Assembly: GCA_003640385.1 (NCBI GenBank)
Contig: RCAB01000035.1
Location: forward strand, 1-64,000
DNA: 64,000 nt
From: Setaria digitata
Lineage: Eukaryota > Nematoda > Chromadorea > Rhabditida > Setariidae
Reading direction: 5' to 3'
Below are positions 12,396 through 26,220 of the stretch, in pieces. The translations under genes and the position numbers were made by a program. The notes under the pieces were generated by a model. It ran no database searches and was not told the origin of the DNA. It was given only the letters and a program-made list of their open reading frames with translations. Position 1 is the stretch's first letter. Each line of letters opens with the position of its first letter.

Positions 12396-15300
12396 CATAT
12401 ATCTCAAAAAAAAAAAAAGAGAAAAGAAACAAGTAGAAAATGCAATAAACTATCATTTCAAGTTTTTCATTTTGCTTAAGACAATAAATTTTCAAACTAA
12501 TTTTGAGTATTGATAATAAAATGCTATTACTAAGGTGACTAAACTCAACAAAAAAAAAATTTTAAATTACGATGAAATATGGAATTCAAAATTTACAACA
12601 TATCGTTTGACTCCAGAAACGAAAATAGTTCACTTCCTATGAAAAATTAAGGTAATTACTAGTAATATAGTAGTAATGACAGTGATAATATATGAATAAT
12701 GATTTGCCAGTTATCAGGAGAAAACTGGGATAATCAATCAATTATTGAATTAGGAAGCTAATCATTTTGATGAGCGAGCAGCTTGTTGAAATCAAAATTA
12801 ATAATTCCTTTTTGCTTAAAAATATTTGAAATTTTCGAACTTTTTTTCTTTTAATAAAAATAAAAAAAATGAAAAAAAATAGAATGAAAAATTCTATTTT
12901 TTTTTTTTAAAAATTCTATTTTTTTTTTTTTTTTTTAAATTTGCAACAATTATAGCAAATTTATACTTTGATCAATGAGTAAATGAATTCTAGTAACAGT
13001 AAAAAATAGCGTTTAGTTAAATTAGATGAATGAAACAAATAGTCCTGTCAGCAATTAGTCTTGAAAAACAAAACAAAAATGAAAGGTGATTCGGTTTCTA
13101 GCAACAGGTTTCAAGAATAAAGATTAGATCCAATCATGCTATCAGCAAATTTTCAAAAAAAAAAAAAAAAAGAAAAAAAGATTAAACCGAAAAACTTGAA
13201 AGGAATGCATGGATCAGTACTATTTCCGATATCAGTAATCTATTCTTGAGTTTTGCTGATTGTACAATTCATGTTCTCAGTTTCTCGAACTTATTTAACC
13301 TTCCAATACTCGGTTTTTTTTTCGAAGGGTTTCGGTTGATAAGAAAATTTTAGGATTAAAATAAATGAAAAACAAATTAAATTTTATAAAAATAAAAGTG
13401 TCACTTGATTGCGTTTTGGTTTTTAGATTTTAAAATTGCTTTAAAAGAAAAAACTTTTATCAATAAATTATCAAACAGCAATTGTTACTTCTTTTTTCAG
13501 AACCTTGTGTAAATATTAGAAAAAAAAAACAGCAAAGCAACAAAAAAAATGAATTTTCTTAAGAAATGCCTTCAATTACTTTTTTCCGGTTTTTTTTGAA
13601 CAAAACTAATTTTTAGTAATTTTCTACGATTATTTTTTATTAACTCAAATTTTTTTAAATTTGTCATTAATTTTAACAGCAGAAAAAGTAAGTTTCAAGA
13701 AAAATTCAACATTTTAAAACAAACATTATACTGGAAATAGATTTTATCCATATTTTTAAACTGGCATATTTGAATTAGTTTGATAATTTAGATTGTTATT
13801 CAAAAAAAAGCTCGCAATTTTCAAGCTGATAATTAATCATCATATTAAAGAAAAAAAGATAATGAACGATTTTGGAGTAATTATAATCTAAATAACTGAC
13901 GATTTTTTTAAATTTAACATTGTCAATTAAAAAAATTGAACAAAAAAAGATTGTATTTTCAAACGATTGAAAACAACTTATTTTATACTATCACTATGAT
14001 ATGGCAACAGTTAATAGTTATCAGAACTTAGCAAAGAGAAAAAAAAAGAAAAACTAAAGTATCAATAAAGAGGTGACAAAATTTGGAAGACAGGTGTCGA
14101 GAAAATTGAATTCTAGGATGTGAGAATAACTGATGTGTGTATGCATTATCTCTTTATCAGTAATTTCCCCCGCCTCTCCCTTACTCTATCTTGTATTTCT
14201 TTAACTGATGATGATCAGGATCAGGATTAGAGAAAGCAGCATTTGTCGGAGTTATCAGTCCTCTCCTTCGTTCCAATCCCATTAATATGAGCCATCCCCT
14301 CAATTATTAAAACTAATTGATGTTTTTACAAAATGCTGATAATTTGCTGAATTTAAACCAAACAACAATAGAATAAATGAATCCATTAAAACAAATTAAA
14401 ACATTTTTAAAATTGTTGGAAAAAGAAAAAAGTTTGAAGTATTTGACAATTTTCAAAAACGTATAGATATTGATTGCAAACAATAAGGATTGTACGCCCT
14501 TCAACGTAGCGAAGCAACTGCTTAAAGTTTCAAAAGTTTAATTAAACAATCAGTCGATTTGTTCAAAATATTGTTTAATTTTCGGTTATAACAAATGGCT
14601 TGGTAAATTCTTTTCAAGATAATGTCAAAGTAATCCTCCAAACTTCTCTGCTTAACCACCTATCCGAAATCTCGTTGAATTCTCGAGGTGAAATTCTCAA
14701 CGTACAAGTCTTAAACTACAACCAATCACTTAAATCATTTTCGTTTTTCTTTCTTTTTTTCTAACTGTTGCAATAGTTTACTTTGATAAATGACTGCAAA
14801 TGCTATTCTTGTTTCATTTCTTTTTTAAAACTAAAAAAAAAAAATTTAAAAGAATTGTCAAGAAAAAATATATAAAAGACTTACAGAGAAAAGAATATGA
14901 AATGAAGTCATAAATTAAATTCAAAAAAAAAGAAAGCAGAAAGCAGAAAATGAACAGGAAACAATTTACCAGAAAATTCGAAAATTTATGTCTTATTTGG
15001 ATTTTGCACACTAAATTTTCAAACATGTGAACTTTTGAAACATTTTGACGTCTTAAAAAACAGTAACATACAATAGCTTTATCTAAGATGTGTTAGATTT
15101 AGAAATATATGATAAGAATAATTATAGCTTAAGTCATTTTTGGCTATTTAACACTTATTTAAAGATAAATCTGGTGCTAGTTAAAATATGCATATGTTGC
15201 TTTTGAAAAATTATGAATTCATTTTTGTCTATTGGAACTAAATTTAATTAGTAAGAAAGAGTCCTGTCAAACGGCAATGCAGAAAATATGTGAATATTCT

Positions 15301-18300
15301 CAATTTATTAGAATAGACATTTTGGAAACATTAAAAGATATATTCAAAAAATAATTTTTTATTGCCCTTTAAAATTTCGGACAATATTTCAGGATTCCCA
15401 GATTCAGGCATATTACGTTTTTACTTCTCCCCTACCGATTGTCTTTCTTTTTTCTCATTGCATCATCCATCTTACTTTTATTACTGAAATAGAAATAAAA
15501 GAAACTAATCGAGAAAATGATTTCAGTTGCACTAACACAGCCGTTCGAACTTTTTCTAGTACCTTTACTGGTAGCATTCCATTGACTGAATTTTTAATAT
15601 TTCTAACTGGAAGGTGAGACGTTATTCTCAGCAGTAATTCATCAATTTTAGTTACGCCACAGAGGGAAAGCGGAGTTAATGGAAATGATTAAATAGCAAC
15701 AATCACGCCAAGGTTTTCTTAAAATTTCGAAATTTTTAAAAGTCATTTAAATAAAAAATGCATCATTTAATTTTCATGCTTGAAATTGCTTGCTAAACTT
15801 TTCCAGGATTTAAGAGTCTTACGTTATCGAGTTTTTTAAGAAAACTTGAACTTTCCTTTAGTGCTAATCGTTATTTCTAAAGTTTTGTCTCATTCAAATA
15901 GAAAATAAAGTCAGGTGCTTTATTTATTGCGTCTTTTTAATTCCAAATTTTTTAAATTCATTTATTTTATTTATAAGCTAATGATGCATCAGATCAATGT
16001 AATATTATTGTTAAGAAGAAATCCTAATGAACAAAAAAAGGACTTTGAAAAAGAAACAAAAATTGAATAAGATTTGAAATTATAAAATTAAATGAAAACA
16101 GCAAATAAGACTTTCTACAAAATTTATTCACGAATCTTTTTACTTTATTTGACTTCAAAATATTTTTGAAACTAGCTTATTTTATGATTGGGCGATTTTC
16201 CTTCCTCTATTGTTCTGATAGTATTACACGATTAGATTACATACTTCAATTATTTGAAGATAGCGATACCTTGAAAAGTTTTCTTCTTATTCATGGGATA
16301 TTCAAACACTATTCGATCAATCTTTATATCCATAAAATTTCGGGTCGAAAAATAATACGTTACATTAGTGATTTAAATACAAAATTTCAAAAATTACTCT
16401 AAACTGACTTGTTTTGTCTCATAGTCTTCCTTGTTTTGATAATGCAACCAACCATTTATTTATTTTTTTAAAATACTTTCTCAATTAGAATATCACTTTA
16501 TCACTCTTTTCCACTGTCACCTGATGATGGGAAAAAAAATAATTTACAAATTCAAATTCACATAAAAATTTTTCTCTCCAATAATATAAATATGCATAGA
16601 AATTAATGGTATGATAAATTTATTATAGAATTTGATAAATCGTCAGATTTCCTGATAGAACTGAATATATTGTTCCAATTTAAAATAATTGCATGAAAAA
16701 ATAAAGTTGAGAAATAATCTGTTTTTCCAAACATAAATTTGTCCGAAATTTTAAAGATTTTGGCTCAAATTTCATGTTCCAGAAGATCATTTAAAGTAGC
16801 AACAAAAAAAATGATTTGCATATTTAAAGAGAAGTAAGTTATTGGCTGATTCATAGATATTCAAGAGTTCCATACAAAAAGTTTTATTCCTTAGACGACA
16901 AAAAATTTAAAGTGATCAAAAATAAGCAGAGCTGACGATTCGAATTAGTTATTATTTCCTAATTATTAAATAAAATACATTTCGACTTATTTCAGGCAGC
17001 ACGATCCGAAATGCCTGTTGTAACCGTATAACATAACCGTTTTTAATTGATTAATTTGATTTAGTTCTCTTGGAAATCAAAAAAAAATTTAGAAACTGAT
17101 ATGAGCTCTACAAGGAGGAAGCAACTGTTGATTAATCATTAACATCTTAGCCTATTCGTTAATCCTCTTTTAAGTCACGAAATCAAATGTTGGAGGAGAT
17201 AACGATAACCATAATCGACAATCAGAGTTATCTCAAGTTAGAAATCCAAGTTTTTTAAAATCCAGCAGCTTACCTGTGAAATTTAGGACTTTGGAAATCT
17301 AAGTTTTATTCAAATTACGTTTGGAGTCCAGAACTGGAAAATAAAAAAAGACGGAAAATTGATAATATGCTACCGAAAATCAGCACCAATCATTTCAGCA
17401 TAGAAGTTTATATTATCCGAAGCGCAAAGTGTCATCGCCACCCACAAACTTAGAAGTGTGATTGAACGAATTAATCGTTGTCAAAGGGTGAAACAAAAAA
17501 AAAAACTCCTTCTATTTCGACTAAGCACCCATTATTGCATCAGAACAATTTGCTATAATTTTAGCATTGAAAATCTTTAAATTCAAATTTTACTCATTCC
17601 TCATAATGATCTCGTAATTCTTACTCGTAGCAAAACACTTTTCATTTTTTATAACAAAACTTCAAAAAATTTCGGAAAATTCATTCGAAATAATCGTTAA
17701 AAGATAATAAATTTCTGCATATTCAAAAAGTCTTAATTTGCACGACTTAATAACTTTAGGCCGAAATGTTTTTCATTACCGAGTTTGTCGAGCAAACTAA
17801 ACGTTCAACGAATATTTTTATTTTTTTTACAAATCTAAAAGCTCTAACAATATTTCAATAGGTTCACAAATGATTACGATTTGACTTTTAACAAATTGAT
17901 ATAATGCTTTGACGATCAATTCCATAACTTTTAAAACATCACTGTTAGCCTGCAATAATCACTTAAATGGCTCCTGTTACAGGTTGGTTCATTTAGGAAA
18001 CGCTGTAAATGAATAAAATTATTATAAGGAGCGTTCCAATCTAAATTCTAATACTGCCGTCCTTGAAATGTTTTCCGGTTTATTTTATTTGAAATCTTAC
18101 AAAGTTTCGTTTCAGATCAGGCATTTTAACCTAGCAGAATGCAAACAGCAAACGAAAAACGTCAAAAGGTCAGCATTTAATCTAACTATTGCGAAAAATT
18201 GTTAGGTCATAAAATTCTATCATATTGTAATGATAACATGGAAATTCTTTTTGTACCAGAAGCAATGCATATGATTTACCGTTTCTTTGATTCTCCCTAT

Positions 18301-19039
18301 ACCACGTAATGATCGTCATTAATTACTTTCTGTTACTATTCGTATACTAATAACTGCAACGAATATCCGAGCAAAAGGATGTTGAATTCAGCAACTTAAC
18401 TAGCATATCTAAATTGAGAGGAAAATTTCACAACAACAGATCAGTCCGACAAGTTATCCGTATTTCCCGAATCTATAAACGGAATAAATCCTTCCCCAGG
18501 GGCCGAACTTCTGAAAGTCGCCACTTAACAGATGTGATGGTTGGACGTAATTTTCATAAGATGACAGTCAAAGTTAACAAGTGTGGTTAGACCATTGATT
18601 AATGAGTTAGAATTATTGTCTTTTGGTTATTTCTTATGTTCCCATTAGTTCTGCTTGTCCAAGTGCTTGTTGTGTGTTAGTCTAACTGGCCCAATCTCTC
18701 TCAACTTCTGAATCCTCCCTATAAGATTCTCTAGTCTTTTTTACCATAGTTCTCACTCCAGCATTGCAGGTATTTCGTAGCATTAGAAATACAGTAGTTC
18801 TGAGAATCAGAGGTTATCCTGTGATCATTATCTGTCAGGTTTTTATCTCTTACTTCCCTTCTTTCTTGTTATTCTCATTGCGATGGTAATTTTTTGCGGA
18901 ATAATTTTATATTATGAAGGAAGGATGCTAAAACAGGGTCAAGTGATGTGATTAGTCATAAATTTATGCCCATGAGATTTTATGTGTACCGAAGTTTTAT
19001 GAACTTCCAGCTTACCGCAATTAACTGTTGGTGCGAAAA

Positions 19040-22000
19040 ATGACCGAAGCGGAAGTAATTGATCCGTCAGAAGAGGAAGCATTTCCACAGCTTACTAAAA
19101 AGGAACTGAAGGTTGGTGTGCTGGTATAGCTAAAGCAGTGTGGTAGATATTATGATTCTCTTTTATTGATAGAATAACTTTCATTTGCTTTATGATAAGG
19201 GGTTATCTGTTGCACATTTGACTGAAATTTAAAAGTTTCTTGCTTTATTCTTTTGTTTGGTGCGCTTCATACTTCTTTTTCAGGAATTAGAACGAAGGAA
19301 AAACAAAAACAAGAAGAAAAAAGAATCCAAAAGAAAGAAACTTTTAAAAACAACCAATTTTGAGGATGGTACCAGAAATTCGGATTCAGGTTTTATTTTT
19401 TCTCTTTTACCTTTTTCTCCTCCTCTTTTTTTAAATATTTGTTTTTGTACTATTTGGTTATTCCATGTCTTTTTAAAGTGCTCTACTTTATTAACACGAT
19501 TATGGAACTCCAGGTATTGATAAAACTCCGACATTCAGTGATGTTGAAGACAATGTTGAAGTGATTTATGTTGGGAAACCTCTAGAACTAGATCCCAGTG
19601 ATCCGAACTATCAATACTTCTCGAAAGTTTTCGAAAGTTTTAAGGTTTCTGTCAATTTATTTCTTCTATCGATGATTTTTTTTTAGTTATCTGGGTTGAA
19701 GTCGCACTTCTACTTCACTTCTTTTATCCTTTTGAATGACAACACAGTGAAACTTGTTTATGATCAGTTTTTACTTGTCAGGCTTCACAGTTAACTTGAT
19801 TTGTAGAGTTCATTTCTTTTTAGGTGCAATAATTTCTTATTGAAATTATGCTTACTGTGAGTTCAAAATAAAAAGATTCGTTGTTCTATAGCATATGATT
19901 TTAAAATATGTTGAAGAATGATTTAGAAGTTGCAAGTACTAGTTAAGTATTTAATATTAGTAGCATATTTAATGGCATTAGCAATGTTTTCATCTATAAA
20001 TTCTACAGATAAGTGAGGAAATAAAGAAAGAAGAACCTGTTGAAAAAGTTGAACCAGAAGCGAAAAAGGAAGAAGCACCAACAAAGGCCTCTATTTCAGA
20101 GAAAATTTTGCAAGAAGAAATGAGTGAAAAGCGGGTGATTATTTAGAAATTTCTTTTACATGCATTTGGCCTACGAAGCTCTTATTTTTATACGCACGTT
20201 TTTTTTTTTTTTTTCTTCTGCGCTGTCACTTAAAAGGTTTATATTGTACTTTAAGAAGCGTTTTCAGCGTGAACAAGAAGAAGCAGGACAGACACAAACG
20301 TTGAGTAAGAGGAAACTTCGCCTGTCAATGCAGCCGACTATTGCTGAATTGAAGGAGGCATTTATTTTTAGTCTCTAGAATTTTGTTACGGCTGCATTTA
20401 TATATTACATATAAACAGTCGAATTTTTCATTGAAAATGTGTATGTATATCTATCTTTAATCTTGTGATTGAAAACATTTCAAATAACAAAGCTCATGAT
20501 ATACTCTCTGAGTCTCTGATTAGCAATATTACGTTTGAGTAGATTTTGATGTAAGAAAGGATTTTTCAGGTGACAACAAGGCCGGATGTAGTTGAATGGG
20601 CTGATGTTACTTCACGTGATCCTCATCTCTTGGTCACTTTGAAAGCATATAGGAATACTGTACCTGTGCCGCGACACTGGAATGCTAAAAGAAAATATTT
20701 GGCAGGGAAACGTGGTTTTGAAAGACCTCCGTTTGACTTGCCTGATTTTATCAAAAGAACAGGCATAATGGAAATGCGCGAAACAATGTGGGAGAAAGTT
20801 AGTTTTTCTGATTTTGATTCTAAATTTTTGAATTTCTCTTATAGGTTGAAGAGGTCTGTAGTATTTAACTTGTATGAGTATTGAAATTACAAGCCTCGAT
20901 TGAATAGAAAAAAAAAGAGGACTTGATACTGATGCTTTGCTATTTGAAACTAATACAGTGATTAAAGTGACGTGAGTTTTCATCTATGATCTGCTCCGAT
21001 ATTTGTAATTGCTTTTAGCGTTCATTAATTTAGGAAGATGCCCAATCATTGAAATCCAAAATGCGTGAACGTGCGAGGCCAAAGCTTGGTCGTATCGATA
21101 TTGATTATCAAAAGTTACATGACGCATTTTTCAAATGGCAAACAAAACCTGTGATGACTCAAATGGGTGAGCTGTACTACGAAGGTAAAGAGTTGGAAAC
21201 AATCATGCGTGAAAAGAAGCCGGGCGAGCTGACCGATGAACTACGAGTCGCACTAGGAATGCCTGTTGGACCTGTAGGTTTTATTCTATAATTTAGGCTT
21301 AGAAAAAAATTGGATCCATAATGCTGATCATTTATTATTTCAGAATGCACACAAGTTTCCACCTCCGTGGTTGATTGCAATGCAGCGATATGGACCACCA
21401 CCATCATATCCGAACTTGAAAATATCCGGACTGAATTGTCCTATTCCAGAAGGATGTGCATTTGGTTATCATGCTGGTGGATGGGGAAAACCTCCAGTCG
21501 ATGAAATGGGTAAACCGTTATATGGCGATGTTTTTGGTCTTGAGGTTTGCAAATCAATAATTACTTTTAAATTGGCTTGAAAAATTTTTGGGTCATTAAA
21601 AATTAAATTGTAAATTCTTGTTTTCAGTACAGTGCAGTTACCCTCGTCACACATCCTTTTTTTTTTTAGCTTGTCTTACATCGAGATAAGCAGTCGTATT
21701 TGATTTTTTGGGAAGCTACTTGATTTTTACTACATTTGCTCTTGTTCCAGAATGTTTTACTAATATGTTATGTTGAATTGAATCAGGAAAGGGATTACTT
21801 ACCTCTGTCAATGCATGAAGATGATTTAGCTTGAAATTTACTGTTGTTCTGTGTTTCTTGTCTGCTAGAGTTTTACATATATATTTGTAACAGTTGACGC
21901 ATCCGTCTCTGACATGGTCTTTTTTTGTTTTTCAGGCGCCAGCATTACCAGAACTAGATGATGAATCGAGAATAGAAAGACGTCATTGGGGTGAAATAGG

Positions 22001-23102
22001 TAGCGATGAAGATTCTAGCGAGGAAAGTGAAGAAGAGGAAGAAGGTGAAGGTGGTGCTGTTGAAGCAGGCTTTGTAACTCCGGCTACTACCGAAGGGTTA
22101 GTTTTGATTTTCAAGATATTATAAAGATATATTATCAGCCATAGCTGCCATCATAGTATTTGACTTTATTACACTGCTAGGAGAAAAAGGTGTTTTCTGG
22201 AATCAGTTTGCAATCTATCTTGTCGCTAATTTAACAAAAGTTACCAAGATTATAATTTCGTTTTTTAGTTTTGCAACACCGTCAGGAATGACCTCTGGCG
22301 TTCTTACTGGTGTGGAAACTCCTGATACCATTGAGTTGCGAAAGGGCAAGCGGATAGAGGACAGGTTTCTTTAATATAATAAATATTTTCATCTTCTTAA
22401 GTAATGGGATTCTTTGCTTTACATAAATTGAAGGATGCGTACATGAGTTCTGCAAATGTAAGCTTCAATACTTCTATTTTCATAGGTCGGAAATCATTGG
22501 ATTTATGTAATAATAAAAATTTTAGCAGTACAACAGGTGGTGAGACTCCTGCACCAGCACTGTATACTGTGCTTCAGGAGCGTAAGATTGATCGTATTGC
22601 GGGGCAAATGATGGCAAGCACTCATGTTTATGATTTGTCGGTGGGTTTTATACAAAACCTCGATTCATTTTTTAAGATTCATTTAAGAACTTTCTGAGTT
22701 TCAAAAATCCGATTACATTAGGGATAGAACTTTTATTTTATGCTTTTTAGAAGAAAGCTCCTCCAGCTCCTGCATCTCAAGGAGTAGATACTGGAGTAGA
22801 AGTGTCGCTAAATCCGGAAGACCTAGATCTAGCTGATCAAAAGGGCCTCGAGAAAAAATATGAAGAGCAGCTGCGGAAACAAACACGTGGACGACAAGAT
22901 GACGATGAAGATTTTTCAGATATGGTGGCTGAACATTCTGCTAAACAAAACGTTAGTCATACTTTTTTTCCCTTCGTGGTCGCTCAATCTTTTTTTTTCC
23001 TTATGCGATCTTCATTTTTTCTTCTTGTAGCGTAAAAGAAAAGCGCAGGAACAAAAGAAGTCGACGCAACAACAAAAGAAGTACAAAGATTTCAAATTTT
23101 GA
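19040..23102 (+). CDS. SF3B2: Splicing factor 3b subunit 2 (SAP145), 13 exons, 612 aa
   Basis: Exons 19040-19111, 19284-19389, 19514-19644, 20009-20134, 20268-20357, 20570-20797, 21034-21273, 21344-21544, 21936-22096, 22269-22364, 22526-22640, 22751-22951 and 23031-23102 give 613 codons with every phase matched. SF3B2 is part of the U2 snRNP SF3b complex and contacts the branch-site region and SF3B4. The family core is unmistakable: TVPVPRHWNAKRKYLAGKRG, PPFDLPDFIKRTGI, KIDIDYQKLHDAFFKWQTKP-like, GMPVGP, PPPWLIAMQRYGPPPSYPN, GYHAGGWGKPP and a C-terminal DFSDMVAEHSAKQ then KYKDFKF. The N-terminus is a short acidic and lysine-rich segment; the SAP domain and proline-rich part of the roughly 895-residue human protein are missing, as in other short invertebrate forms. 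An acidic EEEEE stretch lies near residue 390-410. The intron after exon 5 begins GC instead of GT. Confidence 0.97.
20358..20569 (+). other. GC-AG intron in SF3B2
   Basis: The protein must read ...IAELKE then VTTRPDVVEW, the same spacing as human VAELKQ-LVARPDVVE. No GT in exon 5 gives the right phase. GAG|GCATTT as donor with TTTTTCAG|GTG as acceptor restores the family alignment exactly. Confidence 0.8.
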
Positions 23103-24005
23103 AGTAATGCGTTTATTCCTTCTAATTTACAATGCTATTCGTTAAGGATAAAGTTTGAAGACCGCGCCTTTTGCAACTTGTAAAATTCCTACTTGTATAT
23201 CTGTGCAGAAAAAAAGGTTGATTTTCTCCTTTCCCAGAGTGAAGTAGAAAATGTAGTTTTCTACGCTTCTTCTTCACAATTTTCGTCACACAGAGTCATT
23301 TAGTCCAAAAATTTCTGATTTTCAAATCGGTTCCATCAGGTTTTCAAAAGCAGCATAATTAGCTAAAATCTTAGATTGCTTTTTTTTTGTTGCTCTATAT
23401 AAAATTGTATATTTTTCTAACATTTTTTTGTGCTAATGTTGCGGATGGTTGTCGGCGATGGTTTGATCAAAAAGTGAATAAACATTGAACATTTGATTAG
23501 CAGTTCACCTATGTCGAGGTAATAGGTATTGCAATATATATTATTACTACATTTTATTATTATTATTACCATATTATTATTTTATTATATTACATTGATA
23601 CTAGTAAATATATTATAATCATATCATGTATTATACACTTTTTAAAAATTTAAAAAGTTTTTCATTGGACATAATATTTTTTCGATTTCGTCCCTTTATC
23701 TCAGTTAGTGGTCAGCGAAATTAACGAAACATAAATAATCACTGCTTATTCAAAACCAACAGCACGTAATTTACACCTGTTTTATGGTATTAGGAAACAC
23801 TGAAGCAAACAGATGGAAGCGTAACACATTTTGGCTTTTATCGCTCTCATGAAAAGGCCAGCGAAATTCATATTTGTCACTACCACTGAAGCTTAACAAG
23901 AAATTTGCAGATGAAATAGTTGCAGTATTGCAGTATGACCTCGAAATCATGTCTATCTAATCATTATTGCAATGAAACGTTGCCATGTCTTGCACATCCC
24001 TAATG
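23103..24005. other. Convergent 3' flanks of SF3B2 and VPS72
   Basis: The two genes end tail to tail here. The stretch includes an ATT-rich microsatellite near 23541-23595. I see no gene. Confidence 0.7.
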
Positions 24006-26220
24006 TCACCGAAATTTTTTCGATAGCCATGATTTCACCGCTGGATGATTTGGCATGCTTTTCAAATATTCTTCATATTTTTCTCGGATAAGCTTAAATG
24101 CCTCAGGTGTTGCAAATGGTAAACCCGTTAGTGGATCACGATACTTTGCGGGACGTGAAGTCACACAGCAAAGAAGTTTTACCTGAAATGATATCATGTC
24201 TAAATTGAAGGTTAACAGTAAAAGAAACTTAAGATTCTTTTAGAAATGGTATAGATAATGAAAAATATGGAGTCCAACTTATGCGCTCTGGTAAAATATC
24301 AGTATATTACTGATAATGCAGTATTGTATTAAGACAGACATTACAGTGACAGCTAAGGAAATGTTAAATTACTCTTGTCTACATAGCTGTGACCATTTGA
24401 TGTCAAAATTATTGCTAGACAGAAAAATCATGAAGTTCCACGCTGAATTTCCCGGAAATTGTTAAAGTGAATGGAAGAGATAAATTTCCGTAACGCTCCT
24501 ATTTCACGCAGAAATAGTGGTGAAGAAAAACGAAATAAAAAAAAAGCGATGATTCTGATGAAATGTAAGAATTCACCGCTCTCTCTGGCTTCTCAAATTT
24601 TTTGATGTCCGGAACAACCATCCATTTACCATTCGGACCATCCACAGTGCTGATATAAGGCGGCTTCAGTTTCCGGATAATATTTGTTTTTTCACGTTTT
24701 TTCTTCTTTTCCAGCTCAAACTGCTCATATTTCTTTAATGAAGCGACATTTTTCCGTTCTGTTTCTTTGGCTTCTTCCAAATACTGTGCCTGATATAATC
24801 AGATTAGCAGGGATTCCAAACCATAATAAAAATTGAACTGAAAAAGGATAAAAGAGAGGGAAGCATACCTGAGTTTCAGGACTGACAATGTTGGCAGCTG
24901 CAGTAAGACAACCCATTCGCGCCATCACCCATTTCTTATTTTTTTCTAGCAAAGCTCTCTTCGAAGTGCTACTGCCTAGCTTTGGTTCCTATTGGCGAAG
25001 AAAGTAATAATTTCTGACATGGAACGATGATATCTGTCAATTTCTTTAAAACGAATATTAAGGATGTAACCAAAAACCATTAAATGAAAGTCGAATTTTC
25101 GATTCTACTTCGCCTCTACTGAGTATAAAATTAATACTGATGATCGACTATTTACTTTATAGCCGATTTTTCGCTTCCGTCTTTTATGTTCTTCCTCCGC
25201 ATCACTTTCTGGTTCGTCTTCCTCTTCAGGACGATCGAAATCGGAATCTACTTCATCATGGTCAGATTCCACCGGTGATTCGAATGCATCATCGACATCA
25301 TCCTAAGAAGGATTTAAAAATGACCATATGGAAGACTCAGAAAGCGAAACTCTCGTGGAATGGAATCTAATAACTGCAGTTTTTTTTTCTTTGATCAAGA
25401 TGCTCCAGTAGGGTAACAAAGTCATAAATTTAAGTAAATGAACTTCAAGTAAATAAGTTTCTAAGGCGACTTTCGGGGCCAAAGAAAAAAATTATCCCAA
25501 TTTCAAATCACTAGAAAAATCTCACACATGACAAATCACTTAGTTTTACTTACGAAAAGAAATATTTCCGCAGATATCATAAGTCCTTAATGTTTTCGTT
25601 TATGAAGCATATGTATTTTACCTCGCAATATTTCGTGCTAATATAAAAAACCATAATTCAAATCCGAATTTACTAATATTTAAAGGAAGAAAGGAAATTA
25701 CCTCGAGAAATCTGCCATCATAAGTGTTCTTGTAGAACTCATCTTCTTGTTCTGCGGATTCCAATAACTGTGCCATCCTGCTACCAGCATTTGGACGCTT
25801 TTCACGTGTGGTGACCATAAGCTCGACACTTCCTTCACTACTACTGCTAATACCACTTCTGCACAACATTTTATTTCAATTCAATCCCTGAGAACAGTGA
25901 GTGGACTTGGGATGAGGGTTAGAATGAGTCCAGGCAAGTCGTCCTCTCCTGTTGAATAATTAGGCGACCATAAATTAAGAGAGCAACATGTTCAAGACTA
26001 CTTCACATCGTTATTCCCAACAACTCAGCCAGACTAGCTCTAGCACAGGTCCGAACAGGTGGACTTTTCTGAACTGAACAATCAGGAAAGCTTACTCATC
26101 TTCATCGACAACGTCATCTTCATCGTCATCATCATTATTCCCAGCAGCAGTATCACCATCATCACCATCCACTTCCATCCCTTCTGCTTCCTCCTCACCT
26201 CCCGACTTCACCGCCGCCAT
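24006..26220 (-). CDS. VPS72: VPS72/YL1 homologue, H2A.Z-exchange complex subunit, 6 exons, 312 aa
   Basis: Minus-strand exons 26220-26096, 25858-25702, 25302-25156, 24988-24869, 24789-24577 and 24182-24006 give 313 codons in phase. YL1 is a histone chaperone that brings H2A.Z-H2B to the SWR1/SRCAP and p400/Tip60 complexes. The YL1 N-terminal module is visible as REKRPNAGSRMAQLLESAEQ then EDEFYKNTYDGRF, followed by acidic DDVDDAFESP...DSDFDRPEEE and a basic KRRKRK. The C-terminal YL1_C domain reads KLLCCVTSRPAKYRDPLTGL then PFATPEAFKLIREKYEEYL. The first exon adds an acidic leader (MAAVKSGGEEEAEG...DDDDEDD) and joins exon 2 in phase through a strong donor, so I chose this start rather than an ATG at 25869 that overlaps the splice acceptor. 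The human protein is about 364 residues. Confidence 0.93.

Larger units (their letters stand above)
7219..19039. other. About 12 kb AT-rich gene-poor region
   Basis: No gene is supported here on either strand. The sequence is dominated by long A and T runs (for example around 12898-12936 and 13155-13172) and short frames that look random. Three spots differ slightly: a 48-codon frame at 11740-11886 (+), a 22-codon frame at 14227-14295 (-) ending CCFL, and somewhat GC-richer stretches near 14155-14295 and 18480-18560. It may be intergenic, or a very long first intron or 5' region of the HtrL_YibB-domain gene or of a gene whose exons I cannot recognise. Confidence 0.6.
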
